Shown in pieces: positions 34,598-43,031 of a stretch of DNA of 64,000 nt. The position numbers were made by a program, and so were the translations under genes. Each line of letters opens with the position of its first letter. The stretch's first letter is position 1. The notes below the pieces were generated by a model, which was not told where the DNA came from, ran no database searches, and saw nothing but the letters and a program-made list of their open reading frames with translations. Source of the stretch: DATFNI01 sp963712305 (GTDB taxonomy: Bacteria; Bacteroidota; Rhodothermia; Balneolales; DATFMH01); NCBI GenBank assembly GCA_963712305.1, contig CAVQHI010000002.1:1178001-1242000 (forward strand), given 5' to 3'.

Positions 34598-34617
34598 TAC
34601 TGAACATATGTTCAGTA
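34598..34617. promoter_or_regulatory. Perfect 20-bp palindrome TACTGAACATATGTTCAGTA
   Basis: A perfect 20-bp inverted repeat and the best copy of the TGAACANATGTTCA motif. It lies 186 bp upstream of the second ECF sigma start. Its length and symmetry fit a homodimeric helix-turn-helix regulator. Confidence 0.6.
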
Positions 34618-34802
34618 TTATCGTGTGATTAATTTGCCGAATTAGTTAGTGTGCTGTCGTGTGCTGTCTACCAAATCATATTCAGGTATATGAAACAGGA
34701 TAAGTATGTGGGTAACTATGTGTGCATTTTTTGTGTGATCATGTGGATACTTTTCATGCATTTATAAAAAACAGTCGTCAACATTAATGAAGTTGTATAT
34801 GT

Positions 34803-35375
34803 ATGAAATCGACAGATAGCTATCTTGAATATAGTAATGATCATTATAATGATTATGCTGAGTTATTTTTATATGATCATGAAAAAGCGCTTTCTAGACT
34901 TTATGGTCATTACTATGATACTCTTATGAGATATGGTTTAAAAATCTTGCCAGACTGCGAGATTGTCGAGGATGCGATACAGGAACTATTCTTGTATTTG
35001 TGGGAACACAAAAGATGCATAGAGAATGTAAATTCTGTAGAATCATATCTTTTGCTATCGCTTCGTCATCGTATTTACAGGCAGATTAAGACACTGAAGG
35101 CGATTCATGACAGGAATAGGATATACGTAAACGATTGCATGCCGGAACACAGTGAAAATTCGGGTAATTTTGAAAAAGAGAAGGAAGCGCTTTTTAAGGA
35201 ATCTATTAAGGTTTTAAGTGATCGGCAGAAACAAATAATTCAGTTGAAATTCTTTGAAGGATTATCAACGAGTGAAATTGCTTCCTTTCTGGGCATCAAG
35301 CGACAAAGTGTGTATAACTGCATTTCTACAGCATTGAGCAGGCTTAATAATCATATTGCTGGTCAATTATGCTGA
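34803..35375 (+). CDS. ECF-type RNA polymerase sigma factor (copy 2)
   Basis: A 190-residue sigma factor paralogous to the one at 4265-4846. Region 2 shows VEDAIQELFLYLWEHKRCIENV and SVESYLLLSLRHRIYRQI. Region 4 shows LSDRQKQIIQLKFFEGLSTSEIASFLG and IKRQSVYNCIS, nearly identical in the recognition helix to copy 1, so both may read the same promoters. No anti-sigma gene lies beside it. It heads the run of rhamnosidase, esterase and GH3 genes on the plus strand and is a good candidate regulator of them. Confidence 0.93.
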   Translation: MKSTDSYLEYSNDHYNDYAELFLYDHEKALSRLYGHYYDTLMRYGLKILPDCEIVEDAIQELFLYLWEHKRCIENVNSVESYLLLSLRHRIYRQIKTLKAIHDRNRIYVNDCMPEHSENSGNFEKEKEALFKESIKVLSDRQKQIIQLKFFEGLSTSEIASFLGIKRQSVYNCISTALSRLNNHIAGQLC

Positions 35376-35747
35376 TCCAGGAAGATATTAATCAGATGAA
35401 ATTTCCTAAAAGCTTAGTTCGAATTTCAAATGAACTACAGTAGATAAGTTTACCCGTTGGCTCTATGATTTGAACACAATGTTGTCAGTGGAGATACCCC
35501 TGCTGATTAGACTCATGTAGCGGAAGTCTATAAAGCAGGGGATCATCCCCTCATCTGAAAAACAACCAATACCAGTCGATGGAAGGGTTATTTTTCTATA
35601 TGATAACATTTTGAGAAATACGATCCGCTGTCAGAATCGGGATTATTAGGTCACGTGCTATTAATAACGGCCGTAGGGAAATCAGTTATGACGTAACGAA
35701 GAGTCTGGGAGAAATAAATATCCATCTATACTGAAAGGGCTTTAAAA
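35376..35747. other. Leader between sigma gene and GH106, with stem-loop
   Basis: A 372-bp gap. The notable element is a bipartite stem: CCCCTGCT (35497-35504) pairs with AGCAGGGG (35534-35541) and TAGACT (35508-35513) pairs with AGTCTA (35525-35530), around an 11-nt loop. No T-run follows, so it is not a standard terminator; it could be a leader RNA structure or processing site. The GH106 promoter may also be here. Confidence 0.5.
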
Positions 35748-38700
35748 ATGAAAAGAAGGACTTTTATTAAGATCGGCGTGGCAGGTGCGGCTACCTTACT
35801 TATGCCGATGTCATTTTTGCAGGCTTGCCAAGATAAAATGGCCAGCGCTTCATTGGATTCAGAATTTTTAAACCCTCCTCATTCTGTAAAGCCTTTTACC
35901 TGGTGGCATTGGATGAATGGAAATATTACCGCCGATGGTATTACCCGCGACCTGGAATTTCTTCAGAAATCCGGTATCGGTGGGTTCCAGATATTTCAGG
36001 TTGGTACCGGCATTCCCAAAGGTCCGGTTGACTTTGGTGGATCGGAATGGGTACAACTGCTTCAGCATGCTGCAAAAGAGGCAGATCGTCTGGGATTGGA
36101 ATATGACATGATGAATGCAGGAGGCTGGTCATCAAGCGGGGGGCCATGGATTACTCCTGAACTATCCATGCAACAACTAACATGGAGTGAAACGTACGTT
36201 AAAGGTGGAAAAACAGTCAATGTTACGTTGCCGGAGCCTTACAAAAAGCTAGATTTCTATCGTGATGCGTTTGTAGTTGCATTTCCGTCGCTGAAAGGAG
36301 AAACAAGCTCGATTAAGGACCTGTTGAAAAGTGTTACTTCAAGCAAGGGAAAAGAGAATGCTGATTTGATTACTGATAATGACCTTTCTAAGGGAATTGA
36401 AGTTCAGGACAGTACAGATGACAAACCGGTGTATTTACAGCTCGAATTTAAGAAAGTCTATGAGGCACAGTCTGTTACTGCATATATTGAACCGATTAAA
36501 GGGCGTTTCGGACGGGGGCCTCAATCAAAGATTACATTACAGGCGTCAGACGACGGGGATCATTTTAGGGATATAAGTGAAATCAATCAACCAAGATGGA
36601 GACGTAATTCAATCGAAGTTCCGGGAACGGCCCGGTTTTCACCTGTAAAAGCAAAATATTTTCGTATCAATGCACCTATAGGAAGCCGGTTTCTCCAGGT
36701 CGGGTTATCAGGTGCTTCAAGAATTGTGGACTGGCCGGTTAAAGCGAATTTTACTCCTCGTGGAAAGATAACTGCCGGTGAACAATTGCTGCCAACGGAT
36801 ACTGTACCAGAAGGCTCAGTGGTTGATCCTGATCAGGTTATCGATATAACCAAACATATGAACGATCAGGGACAGCTAAACTGGGAGGCTCCGGAAGGTA
36901 ACTGGACCATATTACGCATGGGTCATACTGCGGTTGGCATTGAAAACCATCCATCACCGGATGGAGGCGGTGGTCTCGAGTGCGATAAGTACAGCGAGAA
37001 GGCCTATGATTTTCATTTCAATAAGTTTTTTGGAAAATTACTTCCTTTCCTTGAATCACTGGGTTCTAAAGGAATGTCTGGTTCTGTTATCGATAGTTAT
37101 GAAGTAGGAATGCAGACCTGGACAGCAGATTATCCAAAACAGTTCAAAAATTACAGGGGATACGACATTACGAAATATCTCCCGGCTCTGACAGGAAGAG
37201 TTGTGGGAAGCGGTGACATTTCCGACCGTTTCTTGTGGGACATACGCCGGACAGATGCCGATCTGATGGATGACAAATACTATGGCCGCTTCGCTGAATT
37301 ATGCCGTAAACACAACATGAAGGCTTATTCAGAAACATACAACAACGGGCCATTCGATGAGATCCAGGCCGGGTCGCGAATGGATGTTCCCATGGGGGAA
37401 TTTTGGGCTGGTCTTGGACAAACCAACGGCGTTTATTACAGCATTAAACTATCAAGCTCAATTGGGCACGTTTATGGAAAACCGGTTGTCGCGGCCGAAT
37501 CATACACCGGCGTTCCCTGGGAAACGAAGTGGCAGCAGTATCCCTATGCGATGAAAGGAGAAGGGGACTGGATGTATACCCAGGGACTCAACAAGTTTAT
37601 CTTCCACGTTTACGCCATGCAGCCGCATCCAACTGCAAAACCTGGCATGACCATGGGGCCGTGGGGCTGGATGCACAGCCGGAATAATACGTGGGCCGAC
37701 CGGGAAGAGGACTGGCTGGCTTATGTTCAGCGCTGTCAGTATCTGCTACAGAAAGGTACGGTTGTAGCTGATATCGTTTATTCTGCCGGTGTAGAGATTC
37801 CCTCAGATGCACCGGTCTTGCCGGAACAACTGAACCCGAGGCCGCCTAAAGGCTATTATTACGATGTCTCGGATGAGAAAGGAATTGTGGATCGAATGAA
37901 ACCGGATAACGGGCGCATCATGCTGCCTGACGGTATGAATTATAAGGTGATTGTACTACCGGATTCCGATAAAATTTCTCTGGAATTACTCCGGAAGGTG
38001 CGGGATTTGGTTAACGGTGGTGCGGCGGTTGTCGGGCCGAGACCGAAACGTACTCCGGGTCTCATGAATTACCAGAAGAACGATGTCGAGATTGGTAAGA
38101 TAGCCAATGAATTATGGGCCGATCTGGACGGAAAAAACAAGACGATGCGCAGTTATGGCAGTGGTCATGTTTTCTGGGGCCTTTCGATGGCAGACGTGAT
38201 GAAGCAGCTGAATATTCTCCCTGATTTCGAATTTACTTCCCGTTCAGGTGATGCTCCCATCAATTATATCCATAAGACCATCGATAAGTCCGATGTGTAT
38301 TTTATAGCCAATCGCCGCCGGCAAACGGAAGACCTGGTCTGTGCTTTTCGTGTGAAAGGAAAGAAACCGGAATTCTGGGATGCTGAGACTGGCAGGAGGA
38401 TTCCTGTTGCTGTCTTTGAGACGAGTAATGGCCGGACGAAAATACCGGTCAGACTTGGACCGGCAGGCTCGGTTTTTGTTGTATTTCGATCCAAAGCTAC
38501 TAATAATAGTTTGCGGTCAGTCAGCAAAGATGGTAAAACTCTTCTTACAACTACAGCATATCCCCAGCCGGAAAAGGGCCGGTACAGCAATGTAAAGAAT
38601 GATTTTTCAGTTAGCATGTGGGGTAAACCGGACACCGAGATTATAATCGGAGACAATGGGGTTAGTAGTTTTACTGCTCCAACGGGGTTTGTTTTCTATC

Positions 38701-39800
38701 CACCTGATGGGTCAAAACTGTACGGTAAAGGTCATGCTGCAGCCGGATTAATTGTAGGCCGCAATGGTGTTGCAATCTATGAACGTGGAAGCGATGGCTT
38801 TAAAAATGTATTGCCTGTTGAAGTTGCGATAGCAGGTTGGACCCACCTTACAATGGTTTATCGCAACGGGGTTCCCAGCCTCTATTTGGATGGCAAGCTG
38901 GTTAAGAAAGGTAATAAGTCCGAATATATTGTCCATCCCGGTCTACACGAAGCTTACCAGGATGACGGTGCCAATTATTTCCATGGGGAACTGAGCAATC
39001 TGGACCTGTCTAATAATGCACTAAGTGGGTCCGAAATTCGGGAACTGGCATCGGCAGTGCGGCCGGAACCGGAAGGACCGTCAACTCTGGAATTAACAGG
39101 CGGGAAAAAACCTGCCCTGATAATCTGGGAAAATGGCAAGTACTCAATGCAGGGAAGCAATGGCAAAGGTTCATCAATTCAGGTTACCGAGATCACAAAA
39201 CCGGTGGAAGTTGAGGGCTCATGGCAGGTTTCATTTCCACCGAACCTGGGGGCACCCGATCAGATCAAACTGGATACGCTTATCTCATTGAAAGATCATC
39301 CTCAGGACGGTGTAAAATATTTCTCAGGTACTGCTACGTACAGTAAACAGATAAGCATACCGTCAGATTCTCTCTCGGAAGGTAAACGGTTGTATCTGGA
39401 TCTGGGCCATGTAGAAGTATTTGCGAAAGTCCGGCTAAACGGAAAAGACATACAAACACTCTGGAAACCACCTTTCAGATTAGATATTACGGATGTCGCA
39501 AAAGCAGGCAGCAATAATCTTGAAGTTATCGTCACTAATTTATGGCCGAATCGCCTGATCGGAGATGAACATCTGCCCGCGGAGAATGAATATGGTACAG
39601 GCGAAGGCCCCCGATCTGAGTTTAGCGCCAGAATTAAAAAATTACCGGACTGGTATGTGCAGGGAAAACCCAAACCGCCGGGTGGCCGGGTCACCTTTGC
39701 GACATGGAAACATTTTGACAAGGACGATCCCTTGCTTGAATCCGGATTACTCGGCCCGGTTCGCCTGCGAAAAGCAGTAGTTCATACAATTACTGTATAG
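35748..39800 (+). CDS. GH106 alpha-L-rhamnosidase with internal LamG-like domain
   Basis: A 1350-residue exported enzyme. The start MKRRTFIKIGVAGAATLLMP is a Tat-type signal and LQAC (Cys about residue 27) a lipobox. The GH106 signature FTWWHWMNGNITADGITRDLEFL lies near residue 50 and DMMNAGGWSSSGGPWITPE near 122. A galactose-binding-like insert (YLQLEFKKVYEAQSVTAYIEP) follows near 235. SGSVIDSYEVGMQTW (about 445) and VVAAESYTG (about 583) carry acidic active-site candidates. Residues about 923-1096 form an inserted LamG/concanavalin-like domain (DFSVSMWGKPDTE, WTHLTMVYRNGVPSLYLDGKLV) that most GH106 proteins lack. A C-terminal beta-sandwich ends with SGLLGPVRL. It follows the second ECF sigma gene and precedes the CE15 gene. 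Confidence 0.88.
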   Translation: MKRRTFIKIGVAGAATLLMPMSFLQACQDKMASASLDSEFLNPPHSVKPFTWWHWMNGNITADGITRDLEFLQKSGIGGFQIFQVGTGIPKGPVDFGGSEWVQLLQHAAKEADRLGLEYDMMNAGGWSSSGGPWITPELSMQQLTWSETYVKGGKTVNVTLPEPYKKLDFYRDAFVVAFPSLKGETSSIKDLLKSVTSSKGKENADLITDNDLSKGIEVQDSTDDKPVYLQLEFKKVYEAQSVTAYIEPIKGRFGRGPQSKITLQASDDGDHFRDISEINQPRWRRNSIEVPGTARFSPVKAKYFRINAPIGSRFLQVGLSGASRIVDWPVKANFTPRGKITAGEQLLPTDTVPEGSVVDPDQVIDITKHMNDQGQLNWEAPEGNWTILRMGHTAVGIENHPSPDGGGGLECDKYSEKAYDFHFNKFFGKLLPFLESLGSKGMSGSVIDSYEVGMQTWTADYPKQFKNYRGYDITKYLPALTGRVVGSGDISDRFLWDIRRTDADLMDDKYYGRFAELCRKHNMKAYSETYNNGPFDEIQAGSRMDVPMGEFWAGLGQTNGVYYSIKLSSSIGHVYGKPVVAAESYTGVPWETKWQQYPYAMKGEGDWMYTQGLNKFIFHVYAMQPHPTAKPGMTMGPWGWMHSRNNTWADREEDWLAYVQRCQYLLQKGTVVADIVYSAGVEIPSDAPVLPEQLNPRPPKGYYYDVSDEKGIVDRMKPDNGRIMLPDGMNYKVIVLPDSDKISLELLRKVRDLVNGGAAVVGPRPKRTPGLMNYQKNDVEIGKIANELWADLDGKNKTMRSYGSGHVFWGLSMADVMKQLNILPDFEFTSRSGDAPINYIHKTIDKSDVYFIANRRRQTEDLVCAFRVKGKKPEFWDAETGRRIPVAVFETSNGRTKIPVRLGPAGSVFVVFRSKATNNSLRSVSKDGKTLLTTTAYPQPEKGRYSNVKNDFSVSMWGKPDTEIIIGDNGVSSFTAPTGFVFYPPDGSKLYGKGHAAAGLIVGRNGVAIYERGSDGFKNVLPVEVAIAGWTHLTMVYRNGVPSLYLDGKLVKKGNKSEYIVHPGLHEAYQDDGANYFHGELSNLDLSNNALSGSEIRELASAVRPEPEGPSTLELTGGKKPALIIWENGKYSMQGSNGKGSSIQVTEITKPVEVEGSWQVSFPPNLGAPDQIKLDTLISLKDHPQDGVKYFSGTATYSKQISIPSDSLSEGKRLYLDLGHVEVFAKVRLNGKDIQTLWKPPFRLDITDVAKAGSNNLEVIVTNLWPNRLIGDEHLPAENEYGTGEGPRSEFSARIKKLPDWYVQGKPKPPGGRVTFATWKHFDKDDPLLESGLLGPVRLRKAVVHTITV

Positions 39801-39831
39801 GATACAATCACTGATTAATTAACTGGTTGAA

Positions 39832-41172
39832 ATGGTGAGAGATATCTCCTCAGGAAAACCTGATAGCGTATTCAGATACCATTGTTCTATGGTTGTAGGG
39901 GCGATATTACTGCTCATTTGCTCATTTAACACTTATGGGCAAGGCAATGCACCGCCTGACACAATTGCAGGCATATCGGTTAATTATAATGAGTCCAAAG
40001 TCGGTTCTTACACTCTTCCAAATCCCCTGAAGTTTGATACAGGGAAACGAATAACAACAGCAAAAGAGTGGTACCAGATACGGCGTCCCCAAATTCTTGA
40101 ATGGTATAAAGAAGATCAGTTTGGCCATGCGCCGGGACGTCCTTCTGACATGAGTTTCGATGTTTTTGATGAAGGGACCCCAGCTTTTGGCGGGGAAGCG
40201 ATCCGAAGGCAGGTAACGGTTTATTTTTCGAAAGATGAGAATGGTCCGAAGATGGATCTCCTGATTTATACACCCGCGAACGCCAAAAAGCCAGTCCCAC
40301 TTCTTCTTACCCCGAACTTTTATCCTAATTCGAGTATGGTTGATGATCCGGGTGTCAAGCGTGGGGAAATATGGGATCGACAGCATAAGAGAGTTGCCGC
40401 ACCTAAGAGTGCAAAGTTCGGGAAAATAGATGTACCCATGTTGCTATCTCATGGGATAGGGGTAGCCTTGGTATATTACGGGGATATAGAGCCGGATTTT
40501 CCGGGTGGCTTCAAATATGGAGTCGAAGGTTTATATCTGAAGAAGGGACAAACAAAACCTGTTCCGGATCAATGGGGAGCCATTGGCGCCTGGGCATGGG
40601 GACTTAGCCGTGCCATGGATTATTTGGAAACGGACAGCCGTGTAGATCAGAAACGCGTCGGGCTAATGGGCATATCCCGTTTGGGGAAAACCGTACTCTG
40701 GGCTGCCGCACGTGATCAGCGTTTTGCACTTGTAATAGCGAGTTGCTCCGGAGAGGGCGGTGCGGCCCTTAGCAGACGGGATTATGGGGAGACCATTGCA
40801 CATCTGACAGCACCGTCAAGATTCCCTTATCAATTCTGTAGCAACTACCAAAAATTTGCCCATAATGCTGATCAGCTTCCTGTTGATGGGAATATGTTGC
40901 TTTCCTTAATTGCACCACGTCCGGTACTGCTTCAAACCGGGGATCAGGATTTGTGGTCTGATCCCAAAGGAGAGTTTTTAGCCGCCGTTGCCGCTGGTCC
41001 CGTATATAAGTTGCTTGGCAAAACGGGCTTGGGTACCGATCAATGGCCACCTGCCGGTCAGCCGATACTGCATACAATTGGTTATTACATGCATCACGGT
41101 GGGCATGGGACGGTACCGTCTGATTGGAATATCTTTTTGAAATTCATGCAGATAAATCTTGTGAAAAATTGA
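39832..41172 (+). CDS. CE15-like glucuronoyl esterase
   Basis: A 446-residue secreted alpha/beta hydrolase resembling carbohydrate esterase family 15, which cleaves esters of (4-O-methyl-)glucuronic acid. The nucleophile block is GLMGISRLGKTVLWAAA, matching the G-x-S-R-x-G-K motif, followed by SCSGEGGAALSRRDYGE. DQDLWSDPKG and the catalytic His in HHGGHGT near the C-terminus complete the picture. The signal peptide is VVGAILLLICSFNTYGQ; an in-frame ATG at 39889 would start directly before it and may be the true start. It lies 31 bp after the GH106 stop, so the two are probably co-transcribed. Its natural target may be a uronoyl ester in pectin or glucuronoxylan. Confidence 0.85.
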   Translation: MVRDISSGKPDSVFRYHCSMVVGAILLLICSFNTYGQGNAPPDTIAGISVNYNESKVGSYTLPNPLKFDTGKRITTAKEWYQIRRPQILEWYKEDQFGHAPGRPSDMSFDVFDEGTPAFGGEAIRRQVTVYFSKDENGPKMDLLIYTPANAKKPVPLLLTPNFYPNSSMVDDPGVKRGEIWDRQHKRVAAPKSAKFGKIDVPMLLSHGIGVALVYYGDIEPDFPGGFKYGVEGLYLKKGQTKPVPDQWGAIGAWAWGLSRAMDYLETDSRVDQKRVGLMGISRLGKTVLWAAARDQRFALVIASCSGEGGAALSRRDYGETIAHLTAPSRFPYQFCSNYQKFAHNADQLPVDGNMLLSLIAPRPVLLQTGDQDLWSDPKGEFLAAVAAGPVYKLLGKTGLGTDQWPPAGQPILHTIGYYMHHGGHGTVPSDWNIFLKFMQINLVKN

Positions 41173-41274
41173 ACGCGAGCGTAAGTTTTACTCTAATTGA
41201 GCAGGTGTCATCCAGGGTCCTCCTCAAATTTTTTAAGAATCTGATTTATAATTTGTAACGATGGAAACAACATC

Positions 41275-42972
41275 ATGAAATCAATCAGTAGAAAAGAATT
41301 CATCAACCGAATGTCGCTATCTGCAGTTGGGGTGTTCGGTTTGTCCCAATTAGGCTATAAACCTTTTCCAGGTACTCTTCTGGATAAGGATACATATGTT
41401 CATGCTGAAACCACCCATGGAAAACTGCGCGGCATTCGAATAGATGGAGTGAATATATATAAGGGCATCCCTTATGCCGGAAGTATATCCGGAGACAGGA
41501 GATTTCGCCGGCCGGCGCCCCTGAAACCATGGACAGGCGTACGTGACGCACTGAAATTGGGCGCTCCATCCATCCAGCCTCCCAGAAGGAACGAACCGGC
41601 CCCCGCAGAGGATTGTCTTTTCCTTAACGTCTGGACACCGGCTAATGATAACAAGAAGAGGCCGGTGATGTTTTACAATCACGGGGGAGGTTATGTTACC
41701 GGCTCGGGCGGGGCTAGCTATCAGGATGGGGCAAACCTGGCCAGAAAATATGACGTTGTTGTGGTTGAGACCAATCATCGGTTAGGTTTGTTGGGTTTTC
41801 TCTACCTGGATGAGATTGGCGGAATTGAATATGCCGGATCGGGTAATAACGGAATGCTGGATATAATAGACGGACTTAAATGGGTGAATGAAAATATCGC
41901 TGAATTTGGTGGAGACCCGTATAATGTCATGATTTTTGGTGAATCCGGAGGGGGTGGCAAAACAACATGCCTCTACGCAATGCCCGGTGCGGATCGCTAT
42001 TTTAACAAAGCCTCTATCGAAAGTGGTCCTGGTGTACGTATGTTAAGGGAGGAATGGGCGGTTGAAACGACTGCCATGGTTTTAAAGGAATTGAACATCT
42101 CCAAAAATAACTGGCGCAAGTTGCTTGATGTGCCTGCTGACCAATTGTTGAAAATCCAGCAGTCAAAATTTGCTCCCGTGCCTCCATATCAGGTCAGGAG
42201 AAAATCCGAAGGGGGACCAGGAAGAAAATACATTGGTTTTGGCCCTGTCGTAGATGATGTTGCTCTTTTACGCAATCCTTTTGATCCGGCTGCCCCTAAA
42301 ATATCACATCGTAAACCTCTTATGACAGGCTGGAATGAGGATGAATGGATTTTCTTTGCCATGCAAAGTCATGATACAGCCTTTGCCAAATATACTTTCG
42401 ATGAATTGCCGGAAAAACTTTCGCAGAAGGCGAAATTTGAGCGTCAGTTTAGTGCGGAAAATGCTAAAAAACTTGTAGATACTTACCGGAAAGCCAGACC
42501 AAATGCATCGGCAGCGAACATTTATGTAGCCATTAAATCAATTGCGATGATGGGATTAGGCGCTGTTGCAATAGCAGAGCGGAAGGTAGAGCAAAATGAC
42601 GCTCCTGTATATCTATATAACTTCGGTTATAAATCAGATATGAAAGTTCCGGGAACAGATTATCAGGTAGGGACTCCGCATGCGATGGAAATTGTATTCA
42701 AATTCGATAACATGGTTCATGCCCAAAAAGGGATAAAACAACATATGGGCATGGCAGGCGATAACCCGAACCGTTTTATCGCAGCACAGCATATGTCTGA
42801 ATTATGGACCACATTTGCCCGGACCGGTAAACCTGCAGCGAAAGGAGTGCCTGAATGGCCCGCCTATGATCTGAAAGACCGGCCGACTATGCGCATCGAT
42901 ACGAACTGCAGGGTCATCGACAACCGGTTCCATGAAGAGTTGGATACATGGAGATCAATTGGATGGTTATAA
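41275..42972 (+). CDS. Type-B carboxylesterase, secreted
   Basis: A 565-residue carboxylesterase (alpha/beta hydrolase, type B family). The N-terminus SRKEFINRMSLSAVGVFGLSQLG is a probable export signal. Family blocks are ETTHGKLRG, YKGIPYAG, EDCLFLNVWTP, the oxyanion block YNHGGGYVTGS, and the nucleophile elbow IFGESGGGGK (Ser about residue 225). The late segment PHAMEIVFKFDN carries the candidate catalytic His. In this setting it probably removes acetyl, feruloyl or similar groups from polysaccharide. It is distantly related to the carboxylesterase at 47539. Confidence 0.9.
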   Translation: MKSISRKEFINRMSLSAVGVFGLSQLGYKPFPGTLLDKDTYVHAETTHGKLRGIRIDGVNIYKGIPYAGSISGDRRFRRPAPLKPWTGVRDALKLGAPSIQPPRRNEPAPAEDCLFLNVWTPANDNKKRPVMFYNHGGGYVTGSGGASYQDGANLARKYDVVVVETNHRLGLLGFLYLDEIGGIEYAGSGNNGMLDIIDGLKWVNENIAEFGGDPYNVMIFGESGGGGKTTCLYAMPGADRYFNKASIESGPGVRMLREEWAVETTAMVLKELNISKNNWRKLLDVPADQLLKIQQSKFAPVPPYQVRRKSEGGPGRKYIGFGPVVDDVALLRNPFDPAAPKISHRKPLMTGWNEDEWIFFAMQSHDTAFAKYTFDELPEKLSQKAKFERQFSAENAKKLVDTYRKARPNASAANIYVAIKSIAMMGLGAVAIAERKVEQNDAPVYLYNFGYKSDMKVPGTDYQVGTPHAMEIVFKFDNMVHAQKGIKQHMGMAGDNPNRFIAAQHMSELWTTFARTGKPAAKGVPEWPAYDLKDRPTMRIDTNCRVIDNRFHEELDTWRSIGWL

Positions 42973-43031
42973 AATTTAGCGATAACGATTAATCTCAAAA
43001 ACCGATTAACGGACAAAAAGGGACACTTACA

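Larger units (their letters stand above)
34323..34802. promoter_or_regulatory. Regulatory region of second ECF sigma gene
   Basis: A 480-bp very AT-rich gap between the divergent glycosidase pseudogene and the sigma gene. It carries three TGAAC-N4-GTTCA-type sites within 82 bp (34533, 34584 and 34598), the densest cluster of this motif in the window. No gene is supported. Confidence 0.55.
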
